The translations under genes and the position numbers were made by a program. From the NCBI GenBank assembly GCA_034401795.1, contig CM067359.1, forward strand, positions 148,469,623 to 148,533,622: a stretch of DNA of 64,000 bases, read 5' to 3'. Every line of letters begins with the position of its first letter. Within the stretch, counting starts at the first letter, position 1. Below are positions 9,681 through 22,744 of the stretch, one piece after another. The stretch is from Chaetoderma sp. LZ-2023a (Eukaryota; Mollusca; Caudofoveata; Chaetodermatida; Chaetodermatidae). The notes under the pieces are model-generated. The model was not told where the DNA came from and did not search any database. It worked only from the letters and a program-made list of their open reading frames with translations.

Positions 9681-10280
9681 AAAATAATTAGCCCGTTTGC
9701 AGGAGCATTTAGGTATCGTTCCTACTAGTAATATATGAAGTCGCAAATAAACGTGTAATGAAACTCATCTCCAATTTCGTTTCTATCACAAATACAGCAT
9801 TTCCTCTCTTCTGTTAGTCTTCACTCCCACCTCCCTTTTGTATTGGTAATGCATGTTTACTGGTCCTATACCTAGTGAACAATATTCCATTTAAATCATT
9901 AAGACTAAGGAGGTATGTTTCTGTTTCCGGGGGGGGGGGGGGGGGGTGAGTCGTTGACGCGGGTTGGGGGTAATCATTTGCAAAGATTTACGTGAACGTA
10001 TGAGACACCGTAGTGTCTTCCACTCTGTTCAAGATAACATGGCTAATACAGTAAACTGTCCTGTTTTCGAAGCTAAAGCAATGCACACAATACGTGAATG
10101 ACAAATTTGGCCAATTATCTTAGTTACGCTCAGAGCTACCCATGAACAGCATCTCCTCTATGGGCTTAGATACCATCATCATTAGTGTCTAGACACATTG
10201 CCATAGACACATTGCCAGCGGTGCTGTGAGGCGGTTACACGTGGAGTTCCATTTCCTTATCAACAGCAGATGTTCCGGAA
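9681..10280. other. Non-coding spacer with poly-G tract
   Basis: A G homopolymer of about 17 bases lies near 9930-9947. No gene or repeat family recognised. Confidence 0.45.
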
Positions 10281-10562
10281 ATGAAAATTTCAGTGATATA
10301 TCGTGAGGTAGATAAACTGAACCAATGTGATTACAATACTATACATGGGAGATTTGGAGTGGAGATTGTCAGTTCCTTATTCGCTGCAAATAATGCAGTT
10401 TACTTGCAGTGGGCACGCTCGACAAGTGCGCACACTTTTAACTATCTGAATGCTGCAAGCCACCAGGCAAGAATGTCAATGGGTAATAAATCTGGACCTG
10501 CTGACTACTTTGTAAACAATCTGACGAATGTTGGTGGTGGCTTAGCCACCAATAAATTGTAA
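10281..10562 (+). other. Unrecognised 93-codon open frame
   Basis: An ATG-started frame with mixed composition ends just before a MITE-1 centre fragment at about 10560-10590 (TTTTCAAAATATTCAG). I recognise no domain, signal peptide or membrane segment. It may be chance or a relic exon; I would not call it a gene without transcript support. Confidence 0.2.
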
Positions 10563-10830
10563 TCAAATTGTTTTCAAAATATTCAGTGGGTCGAGAGTTA
10601 ACGCCATGGAAAATGTAGTCAGCAGGGATTCAGCAGGTAGACAGTTAAACTCACGAATGCAATGGCGCATAGCCACATTCAACTTGATGTCTATAATGTA
10701 CCTTTACATTTTTAGCTATGCCCCGCGAACCTCTAGCTAAGCTCCACCCACACCTCCTTCGTGTTTGGATCAATCGATCGCCAATCTCTCAGCGAACATC
10801 GAGAGGATATTTGCACGGATAAACATTGTT
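10563..10830. mobile_element. MITE-1 fragments
   Basis: A centre half-palindrome fragment occurs at about 10563-10590. Separately, a GC-box arm lies at about 10710-10800 ('TTTAGCTATGCCCCGCGAAC', 'CTAGCTAAGCTCCACCCACA', 'GATCAATCGATCGCC'). The intervening sequence is unrelated, so these are remnants. Confidence 0.55.
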
Positions 10831-12440
10831 CAGGCTATTTTATACATCATTAATTAATTCAAAACTGGCGTCATGGCATCTGGTCTACTTCGCATTTCAC
10901 CTCCCCAAAATCCACGTAGGTGAGATGCGAAAATTTCCATTAAGGGAGATTATATTTATTACCCTGACTATCGTTAGCTAAGCAAGAGATCTAGACATAC
11001 AATACAGAGTTATTTTACGCACCCTTGCGTTGGGGCTCTCGATCTTCGGTGTCTATGGGGAGGACGCTGATTCGTGATGGTTTCAAATGCACGCGACATG
11101 TCGATTCCCATCTTATAGAAGTCTCGTTGCTTTGATAGTACTACTGATGTCAACATTTGCCAGTGCAGCCATTTCCTCTCTTAAAACCTCTCAGGTTCCA
11201 GTAAATTTGTTAATGGTATCTCTGATACGAGATAAGCTCACAAATTGATAGAATTTTCCCCATGCTGTTCAAAAGCACTATTGGTCTCTGGTTGGGAGGA
11301 GGTCGTAGTGGTTTCGTAGGCATTTGAAGTGGGATTAGGGTACTTTATACCACAGCATCGGTATGGAAGTGTTGTACAAGGTAGAGTTGATGAAGTGAGC
11401 GATTTGTGTCGAGATGGTATTATCCGCGCACTTAAAATGTTGGCTGTTAGTTGTTAATGCCGCCAGGCCCTCATGCACGGTCATTCGCTAGAGATGTTAA
11501 AGCTGCCATTCAAACGTGAGTATAGGCTCGTTTTCTCATTAATGACAACATTCAACTGATCTTCTTTGCATGCAGTCAATCAATTTAACGCTGACCACTT
11601 CAATGAGCAAATATACATCGGAAACAGAAATTCAAACAGGTCTTCTTTGCACTGACACCAAGCTCAACTCCAATCAGAGGATACCTACTGGGAGGCATCT
11701 ATCTTATTCACGTTTCTGCAACGTGGCCCTACTGTAATAAATCGAATGAGATATGGCTGGTGTGGGCATGACAGTTTTCTGCAATCATCTGTCTCACTCA
11801 GGTGGCTGGCAGACGAATTACTAACTGGGTGCATATCTGACATCTGTAACACAAAATGGTACACATGTTAAGTTGTGGTGGGCATAGGCTGAGCGCTTAG
11901 GCTATGCACACCGCTAGTAGTTGTTTACAATATCGTACTATTTGGGACCAGATGTTTCTCTTCTGAGTGAACAGTTTTCATTTCACGTGTGAAAAGTTCG
12001 TATGGCATTAACATCTATATGTATCCACCATCGTCAATAGGCCAGAATCAATGCTTCAATTAAAACTACACAGCAATTTACCTGCCAACGCTAAGAAAAT
12101 ATGTTTTTCATAGAAAGTCCATCTTGGTAAGTTGACACGATAGCTCCAGGAATCTTGGTTATTTTGGTCATTTCTATTGGTCGGTTATCATAAGCGGTGA
12201 CAAGAGCAATGTCCGAATTCCTCGACCTCAACAAAATTTGTATTATCACGTAAACTAGCTGAATAATTCCAGGAGTTTGAGAGATATTCAATATGCAAAT
12301 CAAAATAGCCACCACAAACCTATGAAATGGCGACTGCAACATTCGTATCACAGAATCGATACATCTACCCAAGGTGATGTTTTAACAATTTGATACAAGC
12401 AATGCGCTACCTCGTGCATCGATAAATGGAGCCATTTCTA
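10831..12440. other. Non-coding stretch
   Basis: No recognisable gene. A 93-codon minus-strand frame at 12091-12372 is hydrophobic in its first half (LICILNISQTPGIIQLVYVI) but has only a TTG start and no recognisable family. It is left unannotated. Confidence 0.4.
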
Positions 12441-12459
12441 CCATTGATATGCCTATATC

Positions 12460-12780
12460 TGGCTACGCTCCGCCAAGTTTAATGTGTGTTGACTCTGTTG
12501 AGGTCGAATAAAAACTTTGAAACCTCAATTCCCCGATTCTAAATTTTTAGTTACTTTTACGGGGAAGCTGCTGAATTTATTGAAGCTAATTTAACTGGGA
12601 CAGTTGCTGCGACAGCTCACCCTGAAAATAGTTTCAAAATATTCAAGATAATTAGTATGTAATCATACCCTCATCAAAGACATATAATTCGTACACTGTT
12701 GATGGAGTTGGGTTTTTTTGCTGGCGGAGCAATATATACATTTGAGGTGATTTGTTATTGCGCCATATACTTGAGTGACA
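12460..12780 (+). mobile_element. Diverged MITE-1 copy
   Basis: Shows 'GGCTACGCTCCGCC', 'CGGGGAAGCTGCTGAAT', 'TTGAAGCTAATTTAACTGGG', 'AGTTTCAAAATATTCAAG' and 'AAGACATATAATTCGTAC'. The terminal repeats and CRE octamers are lost. Divergence is clearly higher than in the 6.4 or 42.7 kb copies. Confidence 0.6.
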
Positions 12781-13924
12781 CGACATTTCCGTGTTGGACA
12801 TATCGTGACTAGGATATCCAGTTGTAAACTAGGACTGCATGCGATAGAGATTAGCTATTGGATATCAAAGAGGATGCGCTCACACAAGGCGTCAGGTGTG
12901 GGTAGCCTTGCCATATGATATCCAGCCCTGTGAGTAATGATGGCACGTGGTGAATTGAACACTTGTCTAAGGAGTTCAATAATAGCATGGCATCACGTTG
13001 TTAGTGTTCGCTAGTGTTTTGTAGTGCAGGCCCTATGTTAGTATGCAGCAGCTCCTACTAATGTGAAACCATAGCCACATCCATTCTCTTCTATTCCCCG
13101 GTTTCTTGCATCGGTATACATCCTATTATTCTTTAAATTCGCTTATGTGAATTGGTTGCCATATATTTCTACACTGCATTATCTTTGCTAGCTGTGAGCG
13201 ATGACAAGTAATCAATCTATCAAACCTAATGGTAGTCGCGTATCTGGACCTTGCGGTTGGCAATATGACATACAGTACAGTTAATAAATAAGTTAATTAT
13301 TTCTAAAACAAAAACAGAAACATGTTAGTAAGACCTGATCTGTTAAATAATGTGAACATAATTGGAATGGAAGACATTGCTGGCTAAGGCAGCAATGTCT
13401 TCCAATTCAATTAAGTTCAAAAAATTTTAACAGTACATTTTATTGTGTTTCTGACATATGTTAAGTTATCTCTTAGTTGTACGGTACTAAGTCCAGAAGC
13501 AATACTTGGTAATCTATACGTGGCGATCAATCATCTGGATAAATATAAGGTTTACATGACATATATCTCGGGGAAATGATGACAGCAAATGCCTACATAT
13601 AGTATTATCGTGGTACTGTGACCATAATAAAATGGCTGACCATGGCGATAATAAGGGAGCATTGCGCGAATGCTAAGCGAATGTTAAGCTAAATCATAAT
13701 ACACTAGACTAGTACAATCTTAACATACCTCGAGGATGTGATATCCGATGAGTTTTTTTGCACACAACGGTGGTGTGTTCAATAATATTATCACAATTGC
13801 TGTACACGACTGAATTTTTTTAATAGACGAGTTATGTATCTAGCTCTAACCAATCAAAAGAGCAGTGGCACAAGAGCTACGAGAAGGCAACTTTGCCTCA
13901 CATGGCATGTGCTATGTTGCAGCT
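12781..13924. other. Non-coding stretch with a short perfect hairpin
   Basis: A hairpin lies at about 13368-13402: TGGAAGACATTGCTG, a 6-7 base loop, then CAGCAATGTCTTCCA. A half of the same sequence recurs near 17920-17938 (GGAAGACATTGCTGACTAAG), so it is another small dispersed foldback. No gene is seen. Confidence 0.5.
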
Positions 13925-13954
13925 AGCCAGTCGGCCTGCCAGCGAGACAGATAA

Positions 13955-14046
<92 letters not shown>

Positions 14047-14116
14047 CCAGCCAGCCAGCCAGCCAGCCAGCCGGCCGGCCGGCCAGGCAGACAGACAGAC
14101 AGACAGACAGACAGAA
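13925..14116. repeat. (CAGC)n and (CAGA)n microsatellite
   Basis: Roughly 33 CAGC/CAGCG units, then GGCC-rich units, then seven or so CAGA units. The long Pro-Ala-Ser-Gln and Trp-Leu-Ala-Gly frames on both strands are repeat translations. The array directly abuts the Penelope-like reverse transcriptase remnant. Confidence 0.93.
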
Positions 14117-15610
14117 CACTTTCTTTCAAAATTTTCCAAATTGTTAGTTCCGAAAGATGCATATTTAGTCACATTAGACATAGATGCTATGTATACCAAT
14201 ATAGATATTGATGCTGGAGTCAATGCTATTAAGAATTATTTTGTCAAATTTCCTGATCCAGATCGACCAGATACGGAAATTCTAAAATTATTAGAGCTAA
14301 GTCTTAAAGGAAACGATTTCCAATTTAATCGTGAAAATTACCTTCAAATCTGTGGATGCGCAATCGGTAAACGATTCAGCCCGAATTTTGCCACGATTTA
14401 TGTTGCGGAGTGGGAAGAGGAGGCACAGAACGAATCAACCAAAAAGCCTCCTCTTTACCTCAGATATCTAGATGACATCTTCATAATCTGGCAACATTCA
14501 GAAGAAGACTTTTGGGAATTTTCTAGCATTTTAAATAACCAAGATTCAAACATCAAGCTAAAAGCTACTATTAGTGGAACATCAGTGGACTTTTTAGATG
14601 CCACGATCTACAAGGTCCTCAATTTGATTCCTCTGGAAAATTAGAATATAAAGTATTCTTTAAGCCAACAGACTCGCATCAGCTGCTTCACAAAAAATCA
14701 TTCCATCCTCCACACACATTTAAAGGTCTGATTAAATCGCAAATCATAAGATTTTTTCGAAACTCCAGCAACAAGCAAAATCTGAATGGTGCATGCTCTA
14801 CTCTGTTTGATGCTTTGAATGCACGAGGCTATTCAGCCCGTTTTCCTCGAAAAATCAAAGCAGACACCATCAATGAGCTTGAAAATCTAAAACCTCATAG
14901 CGGACCCGAGTTGGAACCTGTCCAAATTAAACACAATAAACCAATCATGTGCTATGGATCAGTTTCTAAATGCGACAAAAACAGATGCAAAGTAAACAAC
15001 TATATTGTAAACCAACAAACATTCCTGAGTTTTCAAACTAAAAATGAATATCATATCCGAACAAATATGCATTGTGATTCTGAGAATGTAGTCTATTTGA
15101 TCACTTGTGCCCTTTGCCAGAAACAGTATGTTGGTGAAACAAAAAATGCATTTAGAGTGCGTGCTAGACGCCACGTTTCTGATATTAACACCTCAGCAGA
15201 TACGCCAATTGCTAAGCATTTCCAACTTCCTGATCATTCAGTTGAGCATCATTTTGAAATCATGCCAATAGAACAGATTCCGACCTTCGATAGTGGATAA
15301 GAAACGAGTTCGTTTCGCAAAATACGAGAAGGCCATTGGATTAGAACTCTCCAAACAAAAGCACCATTTGGAAAAAATGTAGATTCAGGAATATCACAAA
15401 AGAACAATTATCCCATTTCAGCTCATATACAATAGACGTAATGTTAAATTAGCGAAAACCATGAAAGACGAATATTCACAATTGCAATCTAAATTAAAGA
15501 AACCAACCAAAGCACGACCAGTAATAGCTTACAATAGAAATCCAAACCTGAAATATTTGCTAGAAAGATGAAAGTTAGACCTCATAGTTCTTAATAAAAA
15601 TGGCAAGGTT
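14117..15610 (+). pseudogene. Penelope-like retroelement: reverse transcriptase plus GIY-YIG endonuclease, broken
   Basis: The first frame (about 14117-14610) is Penelope-type reverse transcriptase, with LVTLDIDAMYTNI, the palm segment CGCAIGKRFSPNFATIYVAEWE and the catalytic YLRYLDDIFIIW, then SGTSVDFLDATIYK. A one-base deletion near 14610 moves the protein to another frame. That frame runs to 15300 and carries the linker cysteines (SKCDKNRCK) and a GIY-YIG-type nuclease core (VVYLITCALCQKQYVGETKN, then FRVRARRHVSDI). The endonuclease frame is cut by TAA at 15298-15300 but reads on in the same frame as FRKIREGHWIRTLQTKAPFGKN. Further stops fall near 15433 and 15568, and the C-terminal tail NRNPNLKYLLER is still visible. 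The N-terminal part before the RT core is absent, because the element begins at the CAGA repeat. It is non-functional as read. Confidence 0.87.
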
Positions 15611-15714
15611 TCATCCCTCCCTACCTATTCTTAAATAAATCTAATCCCAGCCAAAATCAATGGTGGGGCAACATGAAATCATATCCGTAGGGCATCTTTT
15701 AGTTTTGTGACTGC

Positions 15715-16215
<501 letters not shown>

Positions 16216-18814
16216 GTGTGTGTGATTTCTCTATAATGTAGGATCAATCCCAGCCTTTACCTGTTAAAGCGAGCTACTGATTAGTTCACTTTACCCCAAC
16301 TAATCTCAAGGGGGGGGACTACTCTAAGTAAATCAAAACTTGGTCTCGATAGGACAAATTTAGGTAAAGAAATTTTTAATTAAATTCCTGTTCCAATGCG
16401 GGTTTTTTTCAATGTAAAGACAGACAGACATCTATACCAACGTGTAGTCATTGGGGGAAATTCAAGGCTTCTTGACAAGTACCACTGAACATATCATTAG
16501 ACTGACGTATAATCGCCAAATGTTGTAGTGTCAGATATGATTGATAGCACACTGGCCAGTGTCGCCAGTATTCGCTTTGTCAACAATGCTATCGCGCCAT
16601 GCATATATAGCATTGAGAATAGACTTGCAAAGCCATGTTCAAATACCTTAGGACAAATTCAATAATAACTAGGGCAATACATAACATGTAAAACATTCTT
16701 GAGATATATTCACGTAATAGTCAGTCGCAAGAGAAGAGTACATCTGCATCAGGGCCGACCGACTGACCAAGATACAGATCGACAAACCGTCTTATCTTAC
16801 TTGCCAGTCGTAATAAGGGGTTAGTAGAGAGAGAGAGAGAAAGCGAGAGAGAGAGAGAGAGAGGGAGGGAGGGAGGGAGGGAGGGAGAGAGAGAGGGAGA
16901 GCAGGCGTGGGTGTGTGTGCGTGCGTAATGGCTTTAGCTTCATCTCAAATTCGACTACGATAGCAGATATTATTAGATGCGCTTGAAGAGTAATCAGACA
17001 CGGATTTGTGTTGATAAAAATGGCCGATCACAAATCTCCTTTTGGCATCTATAATATGGTAATGGGTTTTGAATAATGGATATTGAAGAGATTCCATACT
17101 TGATTTAGTGGTGAAAGGTAATCGTTCACCACTCTGTCATTGCATTAAAGATGTTATATATCATAATCTGTATGTGGATTTCGCATCAATGTGTCAGGGT
17201 TTTCGCTCCGTTTGGTCAGATGACTTTTGCTAGCGCTACAGGTAAACCGATAAATTATTCTGAGAGCGTCGTCCACATGGTCAATCTATCAACAAGGTAG
17301 AGTGGTAGAGTGTCCCATGCATCATCATTATCTGCTAATAATAGTCTGCTAAGCGTGCTACAAGGTGACCTCAAGAGTACAGGACTCTGTACACTCAAGT
17401 CAAGAATGGACCAGAGGAAGCTCTGGATTTCGGCTGAGAGCAAGACGCGGTGGGCATCAGCGAAGAAGGACTGATTGCAGCTGCAGGATGTTTCTACCAC
17501 TGCAGTCGTGGAGTACAGTACTAATACAATAGTCTGGCGACGATTGTGTATATTAATTGGATGCATTTCCGATGCAGTATTATACATCTTTATCTGGACA
17601 GCTAGCCGTGGTCATTGAAAATAATACAGTTTGCATGTGTAGACCAGTGGCGTTCGCAACTGAATATAAACAGGGCCGAACTTAGAACTCAGGGGCCTTG
17701 TACAAAGTTTCTGAAATTCTTATCTCACGCCTTCAGAACTGCCGTTAGGACCGCGAGAAAGCTAGGTTCCAGGTTTGACTGCAATGGTGATGGGGGCCAT
17801 GCGGTCAGAGGGCTCCGTGATTGACCACACCAGTCTTATACAGTACAGAACATAAATAATTCGACGTATTTCAAAGACAAAATAAAAATAGGTTAGGGAT
17901 TATTTTGAAGATAATTGCATTGGAAGACATTGCTGACTAAGCCTAAGTATTTTTTATACCGTGATCAAAATCGTTTTTTTGGAAACATATTAAATGATTT
18001 ATGAGTTGCACTATAGGCGTTGCATCTACGCAAGTATGTAACTTGAAGTTATGTAGGCCCACAAGATTAAGACAAAAAAGGATATTTTGCGTGTCATTTT
18101 TTGAGGGGCCATGGAAATGTGGTACCCGCTGTGCAAATGCACTTGCTGCACTAGCTCGCGTTCGATCGTGAATGTAAATCCATCTATTTAGCAACATTAG
18201 ACCGAGGCCGTGTTCTCACTGGAGACTTACCCGGAATAGCGCAATACTGAGGTATGGCGTTATTCCCGATTAACTCTCCAGTGATCTTTGAAGGTTTGTG
18301 TATAAATGGAGGCGTGGCAGGGTTGTAGGGAGTTCAAAGAGATATACATGTAGTTAGAGTGTGAAACGTTGGTTCCAACTAACCATTAATTTGGGGATTT
18401 GGTTATAACGTGCAGATCCTGATTTATATAAGCTAGAATATGTTAGATATGACGTAGAGGACAGTGTCGTCAGCAAAGAACTGAATATCATTACGATTTG
18501 GACATATCATAGATTAGCAGCACGGAAATGAGACGTGTGGTACTCAAGAATTCATAGAGACTAATGGAGAAATTTGACCTTTGCGAACAACGTGTTGGTT
18601 ATGTTTGGGCATATTTTAACCAGCCTGCTAACCGTCCACGGGAGAAGACGACACATTCACACTGCCTTTTCTGCATACAGCTTAGCGCCAGCTAACAGCG
18701 TCACAGACCACAGACTAATAACCTACATTCAGACACCAGCCATCAGTCAGTTTGATTATGTCTCACTCTGTTCATCCAAGCAACTGCTGTGATCGAGACC
18801 TCAAGCAGCGCTAC
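16216..18814. other. Non-coding stretch with GA-rich tract
   Basis: A purine (GA/GGGA) tract lies at about 16826-16895. The 110-codon minus frame at 17255-17587 shows no recognisable domain and I do not support it. The remainder holds no identifiable genes; a small foldback fragment lies near 17920. Confidence 0.45.
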
Positions 18815-18817
18815 TTC

Positions 18818-18995
18818 TTTTTAGCTTTGCTATAGCTAATTAGAAGGTTTGAAATTAGCTTAAACATATACAAACAGAATGTCTATTAAATAGTAAAGAT
18901 ATACAATTCGTACAGCGTGACGAACTATTAAGACATTATGACGGACTAAATCGCGTCATTGACTTGAATCTAGTTGATTACGTCATATAATTGGA
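18818..18995 (+). mobile_element. MITE-1 CRE-arm fragment
   Basis: Shows TAGCTTTGCTATAGCTAATT, then 'TCTATTAAATAGTAAAGAT', 'ATACAATTCGTACAGC', 'GACGGACTAAATCGCGTCATT' and 'GATTACGTCATATAATTGG'. The central palindrome is missing. Confidence 0.6.
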
Positions 18996-19214
18996 TTCCT
19001 CCACCACCGTGGCATATGTTCGGTACTTGGCCCATGTCATCCGTTCTGCTTACATCAGCAATCACATTGTAGCCGTAGACCTAGACATAGCAATAAGAAA
19101 ACGCAGCACTGCATATCACGGTGTCAGCGAGCGTGGCCCAACCGCTGAGAAAAGCACAACGAAATCACATAACGATTCGTTACCACTCACATTACCTTAC
19201 GATACGCCAAACTC

Positions 19215-19390
19215 TCTGTCGCTGCACCCAGTACCATTAGTTTCAAAATATTCAACAGCTTACATGTATAGTTTTCCTGGAGATTGATGTTCAGAGAGCT
19301 CAGAGTTCAATCGATCCCAACACGAGCGAGGTGTGGGTGGAGCTAGGCTACAGATTGGCGGGGCATAGCTAAAATGGGCAGGTTTCGATG
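19215..19390 (-). mobile_element. MITE-1 GC-box arm fragment
   Basis: Reverse orientation: 'CACCCAGTACCATTAGTTTC' followed by AAAATATTCAACAGC, then 'GATCCCAACACGAGCGAGGT', GTGGGTGGAGC and 'GGCGGGGCATAGCTAAAA'. It may be the other half of the 18.8-kb copy, separated and inverted. Confidence 0.6.
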
Positions 19391-20412
19391 ACGAGAAAGG
19401 TAATCTAGATCAACTGCTTCCCATAGCTTTCAAACATTGCAAAGTCATACTCTATTTCATGCCAGAAATCACAAGTATGTTAGCACAGTCATACCGCTCT
19501 GAAACATCGGAGGCAAAGGATAAAGCTCCCTGGCCGAGAGGAACGACCGAGAAGAAGGGGAGCATGAGCAAAACATTGGGTTCATTCATCCAATTTGCAG
19601 CCCAAACGGCATTGCACATTATTGTGTAACAAGTCACATTTGTTTACAGTCATCCTGGAAGCTGTGGATTGGCGGCTATGAAATTCCCATTAAGGGTAAG
19701 CTGTTCTTCTAGGATGCTGCATGTCACTCAATAATGTTGTTCAACGGTGACTGTGGTCTTCTTGAAAACAAATACCTCGATGCGTGTCTTTACAAACACA
19801 TGTGAGTCATCACGAGACATTGCAAAACTACATAGCCTCATCGCAAGCTCAGAACGCTACAGGCTGTCTATGATATGCCCACTATCCGTGAATGTAACGC
19901 TACCGCGATGATGAATAATGAGACGAAACGGAGTTAATCGAATGCTAGAAAATACGCCCGCCGGCGCTCAGAGCTTCCAGTACAAAGTGCTAATATATAT
20001 CAGAGCAGACGACCCCCTTACCCCAACTTCTTAGTGCTTTTCTGTAAGACCTAAAACAACGCAATACAAGACCACAAAAGACGAACATGGGGACCTACAG
20101 TACCTTCTCTAGCAATCTTATAAAGGAAAGGCCACAGCGGGAAATGAGAGGTTGTAATGTATACGGCTATAGATGTCGTTCATATACCCATCTACCTACA
20201 GTCACGGTCAAGGTTGTTCTTACGCAACAAACATCTGAAAAAAGTAAATGACTAGGCTACTAGAAATTTCAATCTATTCGTTGTTACTAAAAGCAGCAAG
20301 AGCTACGCAAGCGCACTAGTGAACCAACGGCTTTGTACCCAACGTCATTTCATAATTATATGCCCTTTGCGATTGATAAGTCTCTTTTTAGCTTATTGTA
20401 GGAATGTCACAG
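19391..20412. other. Non-coding stretch
   Basis: No recognisable gene or repeat. Confidence 0.4.
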
Positions 20413-20595
20413 TTATAGTAACTGTGTAAATATTAAAAGAATATTTGCTAGGAAGTCCTTAGACTGAGTTTCCCGAGTGGACATATTTTGAAACGCGGGA
20501 GAGTGTCTATACATTGTGAAAACTACATTTCTCGAGCACACACTGTGACAATACATTTGATTATGCTACGAGAATTCTAACGTATTTATTATATA
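20413..20595 (+). repeat. 183-bp direct repeat, copy 1
   Basis: Begins TTATAGTAACTGTGTAAAT and ends CGTATTTATTATATA. It is matched over 183 bases with only one difference noticed (CATATTTTG against CAGATTTTG) by 21991-22173. The ends are not inverted repeats. Confidence 0.9.
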
Positions 20596-21651
20596 CTGAT
20601 TTGCTGACTAAGAGTCCCCTAGATATATGTCGGCAGTCGTGATGACTATGCTGATAAACTTGGCATAAAGAGTGACTCGGTGTGGAAGAATCTTGGCGAA
20701 AAGCAATATAACCTGGCATGGCATGTGCATGAGACAATCATCAACTCGCAACAAGAGCAGACATGCGCAATATTTACCATTATGAAAATCATCATGGTGG
20801 GATTAGTGTGATACCATCACTGCATCAGCATGAGATCGTGCGCTCTTTTCTAATCTCCTTAGCAAATTACCACGCATACTGTCAGATCTGGCAAGTGAGA
20901 TCTTCAAAGATAAATAGGTTGTGCTATCTTTCTATGTTTCACTCATCCATGTGACGAACAATTGTTGAGGTGTTACTCTGCTTAAATATTATGACAATCA
21001 TAATCTATCCATGCCAATGCGCAATGGTTTATCAATTCGACTAAGTATAGTGTTCATTGCATCAAGTTTGCTTTGACAGTCCCGCTCGTATTGCTGAATA
21101 CTCTGTGAGGGATGCTAGTCAAATATTATATAGTCAAATATTATATCGATCCTGTTGCAATTTCGCAACACGTAGTTGAACGTATTCTACAATTTCTGTA
21201 CGAAGTCACCGTAAGGCATCACCTTTAACTTCATTACCACCATCGTCGGTGCATAATACATGGAGCCGATAATAATTATACTAAGTTCCTCTACTTGTGG
21301 AACATCAGGAAGAGGTGTTGGTTTTAAGACTCCTCTCAATTTCTGGCATAGGGTCTGCTTTAGAAGATTTTGTTAGAAACCTGTCTTTGGTAAGGAAGAA
21401 GGATGTACTAATTAGTTCATGATGGAGTGCATTGGATATGCAATACTTTCGCAACGTTGCATAGTCGATGTTTGTATAGTTGAAATTGCTTCTTTCTTGA
21501 TATTAATCTTCTTGTTTTGTGCAAATCGTTATGTTGTTTCATTGTCTTTTAGAATTGGATCAACAACTTTTCCTCAAGCCCTTCTGATATAAACTAAAAG
21601 TCACCGTGTTCACCTTTCACTATTCAGTCTATCAAGAATAGGGTGACACTT
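20596..21651. other. Non-coding stretch
   Basis: No recognisable gene. A small tandem duplication of GTCAAATATTATATA occurs near 21118-21146. Confidence 0.4.
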
Positions 21652-22477
21652 CCATCCTGGATTCGTTCCTATAAGCGCGCCCCCCTGGGTAGAGAAAAAA
21701 ATGTATAGGTCTATACGAGAGGACTTTCGTCGTGAAAACGACTAAGTTCATTAGAACGTGTGGTGCGCATGCGCGCACCTGTCGCTGTTTCGACGACACA
21801 CGTGCAGCATGTCTAAGAGCGAGTGGTACTTTTAGTGTACCGAGTTGGTACCCTTTAATTGTCATACATTACGTATTCCCGTCCCTGCTGGTATGAATCA
21901 GAACCATAATTGGACGGGCTTTTCAAAACCATAAACCGTTTTAAAATCGGTACAGAAATCGCTGAGTTATCGCCGATTTCTCCCTGTAAATTATAGTAAC
22001 TGTGTAAATATTAAAAGAATATTTGCTAGGAAGTCCTTAGACTGAGTTTCCCGAGTGGACAGATTTTGAAACGCGGGAGAGTGTCTATACATTGTGAAAA
22101 CTACATTTCTCGAGCACACACTGTGACAATACATTTGATTATGCTACGAGAATTCTAACGTATTTATTATATATACCGAGTTGGTACCCTTTAATTGTCA
22201 TACATTACGTATTCCCGTCCCTTCTGGTATGAATCAGAACCATAATTGGACGGGATTTTCAAAACCATAAACCGTTTTAAAATCGGTACAGAAATCGCTG
22301 AGTTATCGCCGATTTCTCCCTGTAAATTATTCTCAAAATGTAGAAATGGCGTCGTATCGTGTATATATAGTTCTAATGAACTTAGTCGTTTTCACGACGA
22401 AAGTCCTCTCGTATAGGCCTATACATTTTTTTTTCTCTACCCAGGGGGGCGCGCTTATAGGAACGAATCCAGGATGG
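21652..22477. mobile_element. Composite foldback element with nested direct repeats
   Basis: The outer arms at 21652-21756 and 22370-22477 are inverted repeats of about 105 bp, near-identical and differing mainly in T-run length. Inside are two direct copies of a 156-bp unit (21838-21993 and 22174-22330, beginning TACCGAGTTGGTACCC). Between these sits an exact-length copy of the 183-bp repeat from 20413-20595. The order is arm, unit B, repeat A, unit B, inverted arm. No transposase is seen. It resembles a foldback transposon or a rearranged inverted-terminal-repeat retroelement; the class is not assignable. Confidence 0.75.
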
Positions 22478-22744
22478 GCGGCCCGTACCCAGCTTAGCTG
22501 GTACGGCCGGTACCCGACCGGCCGATCAGTGCTACACCGAGTTCGGTGGTGGCGCATGTTCCTGTGGCGATGGCCTCTGCCATGGGAGTACCTGTGGATG
22601 TGGCGTTGGTGGAGGCTCTGTTGGTGATGAGAGAGGCGAATCTCCCGAGTGCACATGGTCTAAAATGCATCCCCATCCCCATACCTTTATAGATATATAG
22701 TTAAATAATCAGTGATTTGTTGATAATTGCGTACACGTCACAGG
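22478..22744. other. GC-rich flank of the composite element
   Basis: A GC-rich block at about 22478-22640 (for example GGTACGGCCGGTACCCGACC) makes long but compositionally odd open frames (Trp/Arg-rich). No protein family is recognised. Confidence 0.4.

Noticed and set aside
13893-14223. Pro-Ala-Ser-Gln and Trp-Leu-Ala-Gly frames
   Set aside because: Translations of the CAGC/CAGA array.
17255-17587. 110-codon minus-strand frame
   Set aside because: Only a non-ATG-quality context, no recognisable domain and no neighbouring exons or splice support.
21838-22330. The two 156-bp direct repeats as LTRs of a retrotransposon
   Set aside because: They are separated by only 180 bases of another repeat, with no primer-binding site, polypurine tract or coding region.
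22333-22656. Trp-rich and His/Arg-rich frames of about 60-107 codons over 22333-22682
   Set aside because: Overlapping frames on both strands in a GC-rich repeat arm; the composition is not protein-like.
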